NCBI RefSeq assembly: GCF_001662875.1
Contig: NZ_JPVZ01000006.1
Coordinates: 124,001 to 188,000 of the forward strand
Direction of reading: 5' to 3'
Length of the DNA: 64,000 nt
Origin: Thalassospira tepidiphila MCCC 1A03514
GTDB taxonomy: Bacteria; Pseudomonadota; Alphaproteobacteria; Rhodospirillales; Thalassospiraceae
Every line of letters starts with the position of its first letter. Position 1 is the stretch's first letter. Position numbers and translations under genes: made by a program. Under the pieces are notes generated by a model. It had not been told where the DNA came from. It was given only the letters and a program-made list of their open reading frames with translations, and made no database searches. Of the stretch, positions 28,893 through 39,484 are shown piece by piece.

Positions 28893-29044
28893 TTTGCTCT
28901 CATTGAAAATTTGTGGCTTGGAACCGACGTCGTCACTACGAGATTACATTGCGCAAACGATAGTGTCGAACCTTCGGTTAACTTATTGCAAAGAAATGTT
29001 ATTTTTGTGCACCTTTCGTGTCGCCATCCCATAAAGCGCAAACA

Positions 29045-29077
29045 AAATGCCGGACGCGATTGCATCCGGCATTTTTT
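29045..29077. terminator. terminator of glmS
   Basis: AAATGCCGGA (29045-29054) and TCCGGCATTT (29065-29074). It lies just beyond the leftward glmS stop; T-runs flank both sides, so it can work in either direction. Confidence 0.85.
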
Positions 29078-29101
29078 GATAATTTTGAATAATCGCGGTG
29101 A

Positions 29102-30925
29102 TTATTCAACCGTTACTGATTTCGCAAGGTTGCGTGGCTGATCGACATCGGTGCCTTTGTGAACCGCAACATGATAGGCCAGCATCTGTACCGGGATGGT
29201 GTAGAGGATCGGTGCGACGAAGTCGGCGACCTTGGGAAGCTCGATCGTAGCAGAGGCCATATCGCCCAGTTTGGCCAGTCCCGGCGCATCCGAGATAAAG
29301 ATCACCCGTCCGCCACGTGCCGCCGCTTCCTGCATGTTGGATGCGGTTTTTTCAAACAGCTCGTCAGACGGCGCAATGACAATGATCGGAACCGACTGGT
29401 CAATCAGGGCAATCGGGCCGTGCTTCATTTCACCAGCTGCATAGCCTTCGGCGTGGATATAGGAAATTTCCTTGAGCTTGAGCGCCCCTTCCATCGCAAT
29501 CGGATAACCCAGACCACGACCGAGATAGAGCACGTCACGCGCATCGGCGACATCAAGCGCAAGCTGTTTAAGCGCTTCGTCATGATGCAGGATTTCGGCC
29601 GCATGTTTCGGCACTTCGGTCAGCGCAGTGACGATGGCGGCTTCTTCGTCCTTGGCGAGGGTTCCGTTTTCACGACCAATGGTCACCGCAAGGCAGGCCA
29701 GAACCGTGAGCTGCGTCGTAAAGGCCTTGGTCGAGGCCACCCCGATTTCAGGTCCGGCATAGGTCAGAAGCACGACGTCACTTTCGCGGGCAATCGTGCT
29801 TTCCGGTACGTTGACGATCGATACGATCTTCTGGCCCTTGGACTTCGCATACCGAAGAGCTGCCAAGGTATCAAGCGTCTCGCCCGACTGCGAAATGAAC
29901 AGCGCAACGCCACCTTTTGGCAGCGGCGGGCAGCGATAGCGGAACTCGGATGCGACGTCGACATCCACGCCCAGACCGGCATAGCGTTCGATCCAGTGCT
30001 TGGCTACCAGACCGGCATAAAACGACGTGCCGCAGGCGACAATCGTCAAACGCGTTGCATCGGCAAAGGAAAACGGCATGTCCGGCAGTTTGATCGTCTG
30101 GGTCGCCGGGTTGATGAAGGCATGCAGGGTATCGCCAATCACCGCAGGCTGCTCGAAGATTTCCTTCTGCATGAAGTGATTGTAGTTGCCCTTGCCCATC
30201 ATCGCACCGGAAACGGCCGAAAGCTTGGTTTCGCGAGTGACATCCTCGTCATTTTCATCGCGGACCTGAACGCTGTCGCGGGTCATTTCGACCCAATCGC
30301 CTTCTTCAAGATAGATCAGCTTGTTGGTCAGGTGCGACAAGGCCATGGCGTCCGATCCAAGATACATCTCACCCTCGCCCAGACCAACGGCCAGCGGCGT
30401 ACCACGGCGTGCACCAAAGATCACGTCATGCTGACCGGCAATCATGATCACCAGCGCAAAGGCCCCTTCGATGCGATGCAAAGTGGCGGCAACCGCATCC
30501 CGCGGGGATTTGCCCTGATCAAGGAAGTCAGATACCAGATGCACGACCACTTCGGTGTCGGTATCGGTGGCAAAGACACGTCCCTTGGCAGAGAGCTCTG
30601 CCTTGATTTCCTGGAAGTTTTCGATGATGCCGTTATGAACCACGGCAACCTTGCCATCGGTGTGCGGATGGGCATTGTTTTCGGTCGGCACACCATGGGT
30701 CGCCCAGCGGGTGTGACCAATACCAACGTCACCGGCAAGCGGGCTTTCATCCAGACGCTTGGCCAGATTGATCAGCTTGCCTTCTGCGCGGCGGCGTTCG
30801 ATATCGCCATTAACCAGCGTTGCAATGCCGGCACTGTCATAGCCGCGATACTCAAGGCGTTTGAGCCCTTCCAGAATTCGCGTACTGACGCTGTCTTTGC
30901 CGATAATCCCGATAATGCCGCACAT
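29102..30925 (-). CDS. glmS: glucosamine-6-phosphate synthase
   Basis: A 607-residue enzyme making glucosamine-6-phosphate from fructose-6-phosphate and glutamine, the first step toward UDP-GlcNAc. Cys2 after Met is the N-terminal nucleophile (MCGIIGIIG), followed by the glutaminase domain (RLEYRGYDSAGIA, HTRWATHG) to about residue 240 and two SIS sugar-isomerase domains (CGTSFYAGL, SQSGETLDTLAAL, STKAFTTQL), ending LAKSVTVE. Full length. It lies 80 bases downstream of glmU on the same strand, so the two amino-sugar genes are probably co-transcribed. Confidence 0.97.
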   Translation of the reverse strand: MCGIIGIIGKDSVSTRILEGLKRLEYRGYDSAGIATLVNGDIERRRAEGKLINLAKRLDESPLAGDVGIGHTRWATHGVPTENNAHPHTDGKVAVVHNGIIENFQEIKAELSAKGRVFATDTDTEVVVHLVSDFLDQGKSPRDAVAATLHRIEGAFALVIMIAGQHDVIFGARRGTPLAVGLGEGEMYLGSDAMALSHLTNKLIYLEEGDWVEMTRDSVQVRDENDEDVTRETKLSAVSGAMMGKGNYNHFMQKEIFEQPAVIGDTLHAFINPATQTIKLPDMPFSFADATRLTIVACGTSFYAGLVAKHWIERYAGLGVDVDVASEFRYRCPPLPKGGVALFISQSGETLDTLAALRYAKSKGQKIVSIVNVPESTIARESDVVLLTYAGPEIGVASTKAFTTQLTVLACLAVTIGRENGTLAKDEEAAIVTALTEVPKHAAEILHHDEALKQLALDVADARDVLYLGRGLGYPIAMEGALKLKEISYIHAEGYAAGEMKHGPIALIDQSVPIIVIAPSDELFEKTASNMQEAAARGGRVIFISDAPGLAKLGDMASATIELPKVADFVAPILYTIPVQMLAYHVAVHKGTDVDQPRNLAKSVTVE

Positions 30926-31005
30926 ATTGGTTTTCTTCCTGCTTTATATCGCGTGTCGTCTGGCCACCCGGAGGCGAGTGGCAATTTCAAAATCTTTGTT
31001 TTGGG

Positions 31006-32349
31006 CTATTTCTTGCCGGTCAGTTGGCGCATTTTTTCGCGAAACTTGGCCGCCCAGCCCTTTTTCTCGATCCGCTCGGCCCGGGTCAGGGTCAATGCAT
31101 CCGCTTCGACCTTGCCGGTGATCGTGCTGCCCGCGCCAACAATTGCGCCATCGCCAATTTCGACGGGTGCGACAAGCGACGAGTTCGAACCGATAAAGGC
31201 CCCTGCCCCGATGTCGGTATGCTGTTTGCGGAAACCGTCATAATTGCACGTGATCGTCCCGGCGCCGATATTGGCCTTGGCACCAACACGGGCATCGCCG
31301 ATATAGCTCAGGTGATTGACCTTGGCGCCGTCTTCAACAACGGCCTTCTTGATCTCGACAAAGTTGCCAACCCGCGCCCCGGCACCGATTTCTGCCCCCG
31401 GCCGCAATCGGGCATAGGGCCCGATATCGGCACCATTGCCAACCACACAACTTTCAAGATGGCTGAACGCCTTGATCACGACATTGTCGCCCACGGTCAC
31501 GCCTGGTCCGAAAACAACGTTCGGCTCAACAATAACATCCCGGCCAAGCTTGGTATCGGCACTCAAGAATACCGACGCCGGATCAACCAACGTCGCACCC
31601 TCTGACATCGCGGCCTCGCGCAGGCGATTTTGCAGGATGGCTTCGGCAACGGCCAACTGGGTGCGGGAATTGACGCCAAGTGTCTCTGCCTCGTCCACCT
31701 CGACCGCGACACAGCTTTGGCTGTTCTTTTGCGCCACTTCGACCGCATCGGTCAGGTAATATTCACCCTTGGCATTGGCGTTATCAATCGCCTCAAGGGT
31801 TGTGATCATGTCCTCGGCCTTAAAACACATCACACCGGAATTACAGAAATTGATCTGACGCTGCGCGTCGTTGCATTCCTTGTCCTCGACAATCGCGGTC
31901 AGGTTGCCGTTCTGATCTGTGACCAAACGGCCATAGCCGGTCGGATCTTTGGGCCGGAAGCCCAGAACCGCCACCGCATGATCATTTTCTTCGCGCGCGG
32001 CGACAAGGCGCGCCAGTGTTTCGGCGGTGAAAAGCGGGCTGTCGGCATAGAGCACCAGAACATTGCCCGTAAGACCCTTCAAACCATCCTTGGCAGCAAG
32101 AACGGCGTGCGCAGTCCCAAGGCGGTCGGTCTGCTCAAAGGTCGGATGCGGGGCAACGGTCTTGATCAGGTCCGGCATATCCGGACCGACAACCACCATG
32201 GTCTTTGCGGCCTTCATGTGGGCTGCGGTGTCAATCACGTGACCCACCATCGGCTTGCCCGCGACCTTGTGCATGACTTTGGGCAGTGCGCTCTTCATGC
32301 GCGTGCCCATCCCGGCGGCCAAAACAACAACACTTAGTTCAAGCGACAT
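31006..32349 (-). CDS. glmU: bifunctional UDP-GlcNAc synthesis enzyme GlmU
   Basis: A 447-residue bifunctional enzyme: N-acetylglucosamine-1-phosphate uridyltransferase and glucosamine-1-phosphate acetyltransferase. The N-terminal half has LAAGMGTRMKSALPKVMH and the YADSPL metal-site segment. The C-terminal half is a left-handed beta-helix of hexapeptide repeats (GPGVTVGDNVVIKAFSHLE, then GAGTITCNYDGFRKQHT with the catalytic His region and GAFIGSNSSLVAPVEIGDGA). It makes UDP-GlcNAc for peptidoglycan and lipid A. First of the glmU-glmS pair. Confidence 0.97.
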   Translation of the reverse strand: MSLELSVVVLAAGMGTRMKSALPKVMHKVAGKPMVGHVIDTAAHMKAAKTMVVVGPDMPDLIKTVAPHPTFEQTDRLGTAHAVLAAKDGLKGLTGNVLVLYADSPLFTAETLARLVAAREENDHAVAVLGFRPKDPTGYGRLVTDQNGNLTAIVEDKECNDAQRQINFCNSGVMCFKAEDMITTLEAIDNANAKGEYYLTDAVEVAQKNSQSCVAVEVDEAETLGVNSRTQLAVAEAILQNRLREAAMSEGATLVDPASVFLSADTKLGRDVIVEPNVVFGPGVTVGDNVVIKAFSHLESCVVGNGADIGPYARLRPGAEIGAGARVGNFVEIKKAVVEDGAKVNHLSYIGDARVGAKANIGAGTITCNYDGFRKQHTDIGAGAFIGSNSSLVAPVEIGDGAIVGAGSTITGKVEADALTLTRAERIEKKGWAAKFREKMRQLTGKK

Positions 32350-32607
32350 CTATAACCCTGTTGGCTGCGCCATTCCGCAGCATCCCCTTTGCAGGCACCA
32401 TCACAATGAAGTGTGATGCAAATATTCCCGTTCGCAGCAAGTCTTAGAACATATTCCCTGGCAGCAAAAGCCCATAAAGAATCACGTTTTGTTACCGGCT
32501 GTTAGCAGATGTTACCGATTGTTAATGGCACGATATCGGTTAAGTTCCTATAAAGGATGCCAAGCCCGTCACCACGACCTTAAAGTCCGCCCAAGGAGCC
32601 CCACCCG

Positions 32608-33285
32608 ATGGCCAAATTCATTCTGTTCGACCTTGATGGCACCCTGATTGACGGGGTCGATGACATCCTGTTTGCGATGAATGATTTGCTGGCCGCCCAT
32701 GATCATGCGCCGCTTGTTCGTCATGATATCGAGGCGATGCTGGGCGATGGCACCTGGATGCTGACCAAACGCGCCTTTGCCGCACGCGGATCGGAGCCCA
32801 CGGATGCGATGCTGGACGAGCTTAATGTCGATTTCAACGCGCGCTATGTCGAAACCGACTATGCCTATACCCGCCTGTTTGAAAATGCCGAAACAGTCCT
32901 GCGCCAACTGAAATCAAACGGCTGGACCATTGCACTGGCATCGAACAAGCCCGAAGCGCCTTGCAAGGCAATCCTGACCAAGCTTGGTGTCGCGGATCTG
33001 TTTAGCATCATTGCTGGCGGGGACAGCTTTGACGTCAAAAAGCCCGATGGTCGCTTTCTTGAATTTGTGCTTGGGCAACTTGGCTTTGATAACTCAACCG
33101 ACACCGCCATCATGGTCGGCGATCACGCCAATGATGTAACCGCCGCCCGTGCGGCAGGCATTCATGCAATTGCCGTTGCCATGGAAGTCGATGATACGCG
33201 TGCCAACTCGCTTGGCGCGGATGCGGTTGTGACCGGCTACGCCGACCTTGTATCAGCGATAAACGGCGTTATTGATCGAGCCTGA
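32608..33285 (+). CDS. HAD phosphatase, phosphoglycolate phosphatase-like
   Basis: A 225-residue HAD subfamily IA hydrolase. Motif I is FDLDGTLID (nucleophile Asp8), motif II ALASNKP, motif III the Lys in DVKKPDGRF, and motif IV MVGDHANDVTAARAAG. An alpha-helical cap lies between I and II. Sequence resembles phosphoglycolate phosphatase (Gph), which removes 2-phosphoglycolate from DNA repair and photorespiration-like metabolism, but the substrate is not fixed by motifs alone. Divergent from glmU. AAGGAG precedes the start. Confidence 0.85.
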   Translation: MAKFILFDLDGTLIDGVDDILFAMNDLLAAHDHAPLVRHDIEAMLGDGTWMLTKRAFAARGSEPTDAMLDELNVDFNARYVETDYAYTRLFENAETVLRQLKSNGWTIALASNKPEAPCKAILTKLGVADLFSIIAGGDSFDVKKPDGRFLEFVLGQLGFDNSTDTAIMVGDHANDVTAARAAGIHAIAVAMEVDDTRANSLGADAVVTGYADLVSAINGVIDRA

Positions 33286-33291
33286 CAAACC

Positions 33292-33322
33292 AAAACCGGC
33301 CAGCAATGCAATGCTGGCCGGT
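33292..33322. terminator. shared terminator of two convergent genes
   Basis: ACCGGCCAGCA (33295-33305) and TGCTGGCCGGT (33312-33322), with TTTTGGTTT after it on the minus strand. It sits between the HAD phosphatase and the leftward dehydratase operon. Confidence 0.75.
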
Positions 33323-33387
33323 CTGGCGTGTATCACATGTCACCCCCCAGCAACATGTGATCGGAATTCATATTCCGGTAGGATCAA

Positions 33388-35136
33388 TCAGTGACTGTCC
33401 TTCGGAATTGCCTTGCCGCGATGACCGACGAGGAAGTCGAAGTCGGCCCCGCGATCAGCACCAATGACCGATTTGTAATAGAGCGAGGCATAGCCGCTTT
33501 CAGGGACGGGAACGCTGTTTTTCCAGTCTTTCAGGCGCTGGGCCAGCTCTTCATCGCTGATATCGAGATGCAGGCGACGGTTGGGTACATCAAGCTCGAT
33601 CATGTCGCCATTCTTAACGACCGCCAACGGTCCACCTGCCGCGGCCTCGGGCGAGGTATGAAGCACCACCGTGCCGTATGCAGTGCCGCTCATGCGGGCA
33701 TCTGAAATACGGACCATGTCGGTGATGCCCTTGCGCAGCACCTTGGGCGGCAGGCCCATATTGCCGACCTCTGCCATGCCCGGATAGCCTTTTGGACCAC
33801 AGTTCTTCAGAACCATGATGCAGGTTTCATCGATATCAAGGTCCTCGTCATAGATCTTGGCCTTGTAATCATCGATGTCTTCAAACACCACGGCGCGCCC
33901 ACGATGGGTCAGAAGCTCCGGGGTTGCGGCCGACGGTTTCAGGACCGCACCATTCGGTGCGAGGTTGCCTTTGACAACGGCAATGCCGCCACTGGCGGTC
34001 AGGGCCTTTTCGAACGGACGAATAACGTCCTCGTTCCAGTTGCGGACATCCTTGACCTGTTCCCACATGGTTTCACCCGATACGGTCAGGGCATCGTTAT
34101 GAAGTTTGCCAGCCTCGGCCAGTGCCTTGATCACCACAGGCAGACCACCGGAATAGAAGAATTCCTCCATCAGGTAATCACCAGACGGCTGCAGGTTCAC
34201 AATCGTCGGGATATCACGCCCCAACCGATCCCAGTCATCAAGCGACAGATCAATGCCGACACGTCCGGCAATGGCAAGCAGGTGAATAACCGCGTTGGTC
34301 GAACCACCGATTGCGCCGTTGACCCGGATGGCGTTCTCGAACGCTTCCTTGGTCATAACATCAGACGGTTTCAGGTCATCCTTGACCATCTGAACGATAC
34401 GGCGACCGGTAATGTGCGCCATCACGCGACGGCGGCTGTCGACAGCCGGGATGGCCGCATTACCCGAAAGCGCCATACCAAGCGCCTCGGCCATGCTGGC
34501 CATGGTCGATGCTGTGCCCATGGTGTTGCACGAGCCCGGCGACCGCGACATGGCAATTTCAGCTTCAAGGAAATCTTCGGTGCTGATCTTGCCAGCCTTG
34601 CGGTCCTCGGAAAGCTGCCAAAGCGATGTGCCCGATCCGATATCCTCACCGCGCCATTTGCCATTGAGCATCGGCCCACCGGTGACAACAATCGCCGGGA
34701 TATCAACACTGGCCGCGCCCATCAGAAGCGACGGGGTTGTTTTATCGCAGCCGACCATCAGGACAACGCCATCAAGCGGCGTTCCGCGCAACATTTCCTC
34801 GACATCCATCGATGCCAGGTTACGGAACATCATCGCGGTCGGGCGCAGCGTGCTTTCACCGGTTGAAAACACCGGGAATTCAAGCGGCAGACCACCGGCC
34901 TCGTAAATGCCGTGTTTGACGCGTTCGGCCAGATCGCGCAAATGGGCATTACACGGGGTCAGTTCCGACCAGGTGTTACAAATGCCAATCACCGGACGCC
35001 CGTCAAACAGATCCGATGGCAAGCCCTGGTTCTTCATCCAGCTGCGGTGATAGATATTGTCCTTGCTGGTTCCGCCAAACCATCCCTCTTGCGAGCGGAG
35101 GGTGCGCGGCCAGGGTGCCGGTTTGAACTTCGTCAT
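33388..35136 (-). CDS. IlvD/Edd family sugar-acid dehydratase (L-arabonate-type)
   Basis: A 582-residue Fe-S dehydratase of the IlvD/Edd family. Cluster and active-site Cys are in GICNTWSELTPCN, MVGCDKTTP and SPGSCNTMGTAST; the C-terminal half has ISDARMSGTAYGTVVLHTSPE. The N-terminal LRSQEGWFGGTSKDNIYHRSWMKNQG marks the branch that dehydrates pentonic and hexonic acids (L-arabonate, D-xylonate) rather than branched-chain precursors. It ends a leftward operon with a ChvE-type sugar ABC transporter, which supports a sugar-acid role. ATG at 35136 follows AAAGGAAAA; upstream in-frame starts to 35220 are unlikely. Some members of this branch act on several acids. Confidence 0.88.
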   Translation of the reverse strand: MTKFKPAPWPRTLRSQEGWFGGTSKDNIYHRSWMKNQGLPSDLFDGRPVIGICNTWSELTPCNAHLRDLAERVKHGIYEAGGLPLEFPVFSTGESTLRPTAMMFRNLASMDVEEMLRGTPLDGVVLMVGCDKTTPSLLMGAASVDIPAIVVTGGPMLNGKWRGEDIGSGTSLWQLSEDRKAGKISTEDFLEAEIAMSRSPGSCNTMGTASTMASMAEALGMALSGNAAIPAVDSRRRVMAHITGRRIVQMVKDDLKPSDVMTKEAFENAIRVNGAIGGSTNAVIHLLAIAGRVGIDLSLDDWDRLGRDIPTIVNLQPSGDYLMEEFFYSGGLPVVIKALAEAGKLHNDALTVSGETMWEQVKDVRNWNEDVIRPFEKALTASGGIAVVKGNLAPNGAVLKPSAATPELLTHRGRAVVFEDIDDYKAKIYDEDLDIDETCIMVLKNCGPKGYPGMAEVGNMGLPPKVLRKGITDMVRISDARMSGTAYGTVVLHTSPEAAAGGPLAVVKNGDMIELDVPNRRLHLDISDEELAQRLKDWKNSVPVPESGYASLYYKSVIGADRGADFDFLVGHRGKAIPKDSH

Positions 35137-35304
35137 GCCCGTTTTCCTTTTTGACTTATTATCGTGACGGATCCGGTGATGTGCGGTTGGGATGGCCGCA
35201 CACAGGACTTTGAACGACACGCATCAGCAACCAGCGCCATAAACCAATTATGGTGAAACCGGTTGGTGTGACCCCGATGCGTATCGTTCCGCGTCATCGT
35301 GTTG

Positions 35305-36489
35305 TTACGCCTTGTTTTTGTTGTAGACGTCGAGGATCACAGCCGCCAAAAGCACAAGTCCCTTGATCACCTGTTGCCAGTCAATACCGACACCGATAAT
35401 CGACATCCCGTTATTCATGACACCCATGATCAATGCGCCAACGACGGCACCAATGACCTTGCCAACACCGCCTGACATCGACGCGCCACCAATAAAGACA
35501 GCGGCAATAACGTCAAGCTCAAACGCAAGACCGGCCTTTGGCGTTGCCGTATTGAGACGGGCGGCAAAAACCAGCCCGGCAAGGGCGGCCAACATGCCCA
35601 TATTGGCGAACGTGAAGAAGGTCAGGCGTTTGGTGTTGATGCCCGAAAGCTTGGCTGCTTTTTCATTCCCGCCGAGCGCATAGATACGACGACCAAGGGT
35701 GGTTGAGTTGGTGATGAAGGTAAAGATCGCAATCAGAACCGCCATAATCACCAGAATGTTTGGCAATCCGCGATAGGTCGACAGCAGATAGGTCACAAAC
35801 AGGATCGCAATCCCCGCCACCGCATGTTTGATGACAAATACGGCCATCGGTTCTTCGACCGCGGCAAACTTTTCCTGCTTGGCGCGCGAACGCAGACCAA
35901 GGATCGGCAGCAATGCCGCCAGAACCACACCCAGCGTCATCGAAAAGACGTTAAAGCGTCCCTCGATCAGGCCACCAAAGAAGTCCGGGATAAAGCCCGA
36001 CGACATCGCCTGGAAGCTGTCGGGGAACGGACCAACCGATGCCCCGCCCAGAAGTGCCAGCGTCAAGCCCTTGAACACCAGCATCCCGGCAAGCGTCACA
36101 ATGAAGGATGGAATGCGCCAATAGGCCACCCAATACCCTTGGGCCGCACCAATGATCGCCCCGGCAATCAGGCAGACCGGAACGACAAGAACGGTTGGCA
36201 AGTCCCAATTGACGATCATCACCGCCGCCAAAGCACCGATGAAGCCAACGACAGAGCCGACCGAAAGGTCAATATTGCCGCCGACAATTACCAGCAACAT
36301 GCCAACAGCCATGATGATGATATAGCTGTTTTGCAGGAACAGGTTGGTCAGGTTGACCGGCTTGAGCATGATGCCGTCGGTCAGGACCTGGAAGAAGGCC
36401 AGAATGGCAACCAGCGCAACTACCATGCCGTATTCACGAATGTGGGTGCGCAGATAGTAGCCGATTGATTTGGTTTCAGTATCCGTCAT
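35305..36489 (-). CDS. sugar ABC transporter permease (MmsB/GguB/XylH type)
   Basis: A 394-residue permease with about 10-12 helices of the ribose/xylose type. GGNIDLSVGSVVGFIGALAA and the EAA-like GGNEKAAKLSGINTKRLTFFTF loop match the family; IGAVVGALIMGVMNNGMSIIGVGIDWQQVIKGLVL is the conserved end. It carries monosaccharide across the inner membrane with the ATPase encoded 10 bases upstream (36500-38023) and the ChvE-like binding protein. Same operon as the dehydratase. Confidence 0.92.
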   Translation of the reverse strand: MTDTETKSIGYYLRTHIREYGMVVALVAILAFFQVLTDGIMLKPVNLTNLFLQNSYIIIMAVGMLLVIVGGNIDLSVGSVVGFIGALAAVMIVNWDLPTVLVVPVCLIAGAIIGAAQGYWVAYWRIPSFIVTLAGMLVFKGLTLALLGGASVGPFPDSFQAMSSGFIPDFFGGLIEGRFNVFSMTLGVVLAALLPILGLRSRAKQEKFAAVEEPMAVFVIKHAVAGIAILFVTYLLSTYRGLPNILVIMAVLIAIFTFITNSTTLGRRIYALGGNEKAAKLSGINTKRLTFFTFANMGMLAALAGLVFAARLNTATPKAGLAFELDVIAAVFIGGASMSGGVGKVIGAVVGALIMGVMNNGMSIIGVGIDWQQVIKGLVLLAAVILDVYNKNKA

Positions 36490-36499
36490 TGTCTGTTCC

Positions 36500-38023
36500 T
36501 CAGCCTTTCAGGATCATGCGCATGATTGCTTCCTGGCTTGCGTCTTTTGCCGCAAGCTGTCCTTTGATCTCACCTTCGTTCATGACGTAGATGCGATCGC
36601 ACATGCCCAGAAGCTCCGGCATTTCCGACGAGATCATGATGACCCCCTTACCGTCGGCTGCCAGTTGGTTGATAATCGTATAAATCTCGTATTTCGCCCC
36701 GACATCGATGCCGCGCGTCGGCTCATCAAGAATGAGCACCTCGGGTGCCGCAAACAGCCATTTTGACAAAACGACTTTCTGCTGGTTGCCGCCCGAAAGG
36801 TTCATCACCTTCTGTGCGACATTGGGGGTTCGAATGTTGATTTTTTCCCGGTATTCCTCGGCAACAGATCGTTCTGCGCCGTCATTGAGAACACCGTTTT
36901 CCGAAACACCCGGCAAGTTCGCCAGTGTAATGTTGGTCGTGATGCTTTCTTCAAGGATCAGACCCATTTCCTTGCGGTCTTCGGTGACATAGGCCAGTCC
37001 TGATGCAATCGCCTTTTCCACGGTCGATACATCGACCGGCGTGCCATTGATCAGGACTTCACCGGAAATATCTGTGCCATAGGACTGACCAAAGATGCTC
37101 ATGGCAAGTTCGGTCCGACCAGCGCCCATCAGGCCCGCAATACCGACAACTTCACCGGCCGCAACATCAATGCTGACATTATCAACGACCTTGCGTTCGG
37201 GATGCAGCGGATGGGTTGCCGACCAGTTGCGGACTTCCATCAACTTGCCTGAACCGATACTTGGCGTGCGTTCCGGATAGCGGTGCGCCATATCGCGCCC
37301 GACCATGTCCTTGACGATATGGTCTTCGGTTATGTTGCCACCGCGCGCATCAAGGGTCGAGATCGCCTTGCCATCGCGAATAACCGTGATGCGGTCTGCC
37401 ACCCGGTTGATTTCATTAAGCTTGTGCGAAATCAGGATCGAGGTAATGCCCTGCGCCTTGAATTCCAGCAACAGGTCGAGCAGCTTCTGGCTGTCATTTT
37501 CCTGCAAGCTCGCAGTCGGCTCATCAAGGATCAGCAGCTTCACTTTTTTCGAAAGCGCCTTGGCGATTTCGACCAGTTGCTGTTTGCCAACCCCGATATT
37601 GGTGACCAACGTCGCCGGGTTTTCTTTCAAACCGACTTTTGACAGCAACTCACCGGTGCGCGCAAAGGTCGCAGGCCAGTTGATCACGCCATTTTCGCTG
37701 ATTTCGTTGCCGAGAAAAATGTTTTCGGCAATCGACAGCAACGGCACAAGTGCCAGTTCCTGGTGAATAATGATGATCCCGCGTTCTTCACTGTCGCGGA
37801 TATCCTTGAATTCCTGCACCCCGCCATCGTAAAGGATGTCACCTTCATAGGTTCCGTGCGGATAAACACCGCTCAGCACCTTCATCAGGGTGGATTTACC
37901 TGCACCGTTTTCGCCACAAAGCGCGTGGATTTCCCCGCGTTCAACTTTGAGGCTGACATCATCCAGTGCCTTCACACCCGGAAAGGTCTTGGTGATGTTC
38001 TTCATTTCCAGGATGGTATCCAT
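36500..38023 (-). CDS. sugar ABC transporter ATP-binding protein (MmsA/GguA/XylG type)
   Basis: A 507-residue protein with two ATPase halves, as in all sugar CUT2 transporters. First half: Walker [11 protein letters not shown], signature [13 protein letters not shown], Walker [12 protein letters not shown]. Second half has [13 protein letters not shown] in place of a classical Walker A, and [15 protein letters not shown] with [16 protein letters not shown]. It powers uptake with the permease and the ChvE-like binding protein. ATG at 38023 has GGGAGGACC before it; 38053 is less likely. Confidence 0.93.
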   Translation of the reverse strand: MDTILEMKNITKTFPGVKALDDVSLKVERGEIHALCGENGAGKSTLMKVLSGVYPHGTYEGDILYDGGVQEFKDIRDSEERGIIIIHQELALVPLLSIAENIFLGNEISENGVINWPATFARTGELLSKVGLKENPATLVTNIGVGKQQLVEIAKALSKKVKLLILDEPTASLQENDSQKLLDLLLEFKAQGITSILISHKLNEINRVADRITVIRDGKAISTLDARGGNITEDHIVKDMVGRDMAHRYPERTPSIGSGKLMEVRNWSATHPLHPERKVVDNVSIDVAAGEVVGIAGLMGAGRTELAMSIFGQSYGTDISGEVLINGTPVDVSTVEKAIASGLAYVTEDRKEMGLILEESITTNITLANLPGVSENGVLNDGAERSVAEEYREKINIRTPNVAQKVMNLSGGNQQKVVLSKWLFAAPEVLILDEPTRGIDVGAKYEIYTIINQLAADGKGVIMISSEMPELLGMCDRIYVMNEGEIKGQLAAKDASQEAIMRMILKG

Positions 38024-38132
38024 CCGGTCCTCCCACTGCCATTGACACTGCAACGGCGTCTTCGTCTGCTTTGGTCTTTGTTTTCCTGGAAACCAGTCGG
38101 GCGATTTGCCCTAGAAACCTTAAGAAAAGCGG

Positions 38133-38152
38133 CCCCGGCGCAAACGCCGGGA
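38133..38152 (-). terminator. hairpin between binding-protein and ATPase genes
   Basis: CCCCGGCG (38133-38140) pairs with CGCCGGGA (38145-38152, one G-U-type end mismatch), followed on the minus strand by a loose T-rich stretch. Such hairpins let the binding-protein part of the message outlast the rest. Confidence 0.55.
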
Positions 38153-38170
38153 CCTTCAATGCCTAAGCGC

Positions 38171-39250
38171 TTATTGCACTTCGTCTTTGGTGTAATAGCC
38201 TGAACCAATAAGGATTTCTTCCCAATTGGATTTATCAACCATGATCGGCTCAAGCAGGTAGGAAGGAACAACCTTCACACCGTTGTCGTAAGTGCTGGTG
38301 TCGTTGATGGTCGGCTTTTCGCCCGCAAGGACACTGTCCACCATCGAGACGGTTACACGTGCAAGTTCACGGGTATCCTTGAAGATGGTGGAATACTGTT
38401 CACCAGCCAGGATCGACTTGACCGACGGCAGTTCAGCATCCTGACCGGTAACGATCGGCATTTTCATATCGCCGGAACCGTAACCAACGCCTTTAAGCGA
38501 CGACAGGATACCAATCGACAGCCCGTCATAGGGCGACAGAACACCATCGACTTCTTCATCGGTGTAATGTGCCGAAAGAAGGTTATCCATACGGGCCTGG
38601 GCAACCGCACCATCCCAACGCAGGGTACCGACCGTGTCCATGCCCATCTGGCCGGATTTGATCACGATGGTTCCCTCGTCGATCAGCGGCTGCAGGATCG
38701 ACATCGCACCGTTATAGAAGAAATACGCGTTGTTATCATCCGGCGAACCGCCGAACAGTTCAACATTATAGGGCGGCTCACCCGATGCAATCAGGCCATC
38801 AACCAGCGAGGTGGCCTGCTGGACGCCGACCTGGAAGTTATCGAAGGTGGAATAATAATCCACATTCGGGCTTTCAACGATCAGGCGGTCATAGGCGAAA
38901 ACCTTGATGCCTGCTGCTGCTGCGTTTTCCAGCGCATTCGAAAGCGTGGTACCGTCAATCGCCGCGATCACAAGGACATCGACGCCCTTAACGATCATGT
39001 TTTCGATCTGGGACAGCTGGTTGGGAATATCGTCTTCTGCGTACTGAAGATCGGTTTTGTAGCCGGCAGCTTCAAACTGCTCGACCATGGAATTCCCGTC
39101 GGAAATCCAACGTGCCGAAGATTTGGTGGGCATTGCGATCCCGACATAGCCTTTTTCATCGGCATGGGCGTAACCGCCGGAAATCATCGGGCTCATCATT
39201 GCGGCCGCACCAAAGGCGACCCCTGCCATTACGGCACCGAGACGTTTCAT
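38171..39250 (-). CDS. chvE: ChvE-like periplasmic sugar-binding protein
   Basis: A 359-residue exported binding protein (signal peptide to about GGYAHA). The start of the mature protein, [52 protein letters not shown], and [28 protein letters not shown] are characteristic of ChvE, the multiple-sugar binding protein that in Agrobacterium binds galactose, arabinose, glucose and other aldoses. First gene of the operon with ATPase, permease and sugar-acid dehydratase. GGAGGAT precedes ATG at 39250. A divergent LysR gene related to GbpR, the known chvE regulator, supports the name. Confidence 0.92.
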   Translation of the reverse strand: MKRLGAVMAGVAFGAAAMMSPMISGGYAHADEKGYVGIAMPTKSSARWISDGNSMVEQFEAAGYKTDLQYAEDDIPNQLSQIENMIVKGVDVLVIAAIDGTTLSNALENAAAAGIKVFAYDRLIVESPNVDYYSTFDNFQVGVQQATSLVDGLIASGEPPYNVELFGGSPDDNNAYFFYNGAMSILQPLIDEGTIVIKSGQMGMDTVGTLRWDGAVAQARMDNLLSAHYTDEEVDGVLSPYDGLSIGILSSLKGVGYGSGDMKMPIVTGQDAELPSVKSILAGEQYSTIFKDTRELARVTVSMVDSVLAGEKPTINDTSTYDNGVKVVPSYLLEPIMVDKSNWEEILIGSGYYTKDEVQ

Positions 39251-39436
39251 AGCTATCCTCCCTAAAAGACACGGCATACATGCCATTATTCTTTACGCCC
39301 GACTTTCACAGGCATTCGTGACCTGCATACGTCGTGTCTTTGTTTTCAATTGATATTGCATCCTATTTCCCAAAGGACACGGCGCCATTATTCAGACGCC
39401 CTACATAACAATCAAATAAACATTTTCGAAACTTGC

Positions 39437-39452
39437 ATATCAAAATTGATAT
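39437..39452. promoter_or_regulatory. candidate GbpR-type operator
   Basis: ATATCAA and TTGATAT (39437-39443 and 39446-39452) form a 7-bp inverted repeat around two A's in the chvE-lysR divergent region; another TTGATAT half-site lies at 39350-39356. LysR regulators usually bind such pairs; binding by this one is inferred. Confidence 0.45.
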
Positions 39453-39484
39453 ACTAAAATCACGCCATACCGGAGGAATCCATT

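Noticed and set aside
29159..31243. 694-codon open frame on the plus strand
   Set aside because: It lies antisense to glmS and part of glmU, has no ribosome site, and its composition is that of a shadow frame.
33904..34866. 320-codon open frame on the plus strand
   Set aside because: Antisense to the IlvD/Edd dehydratase, with no start signals or family resemblance.
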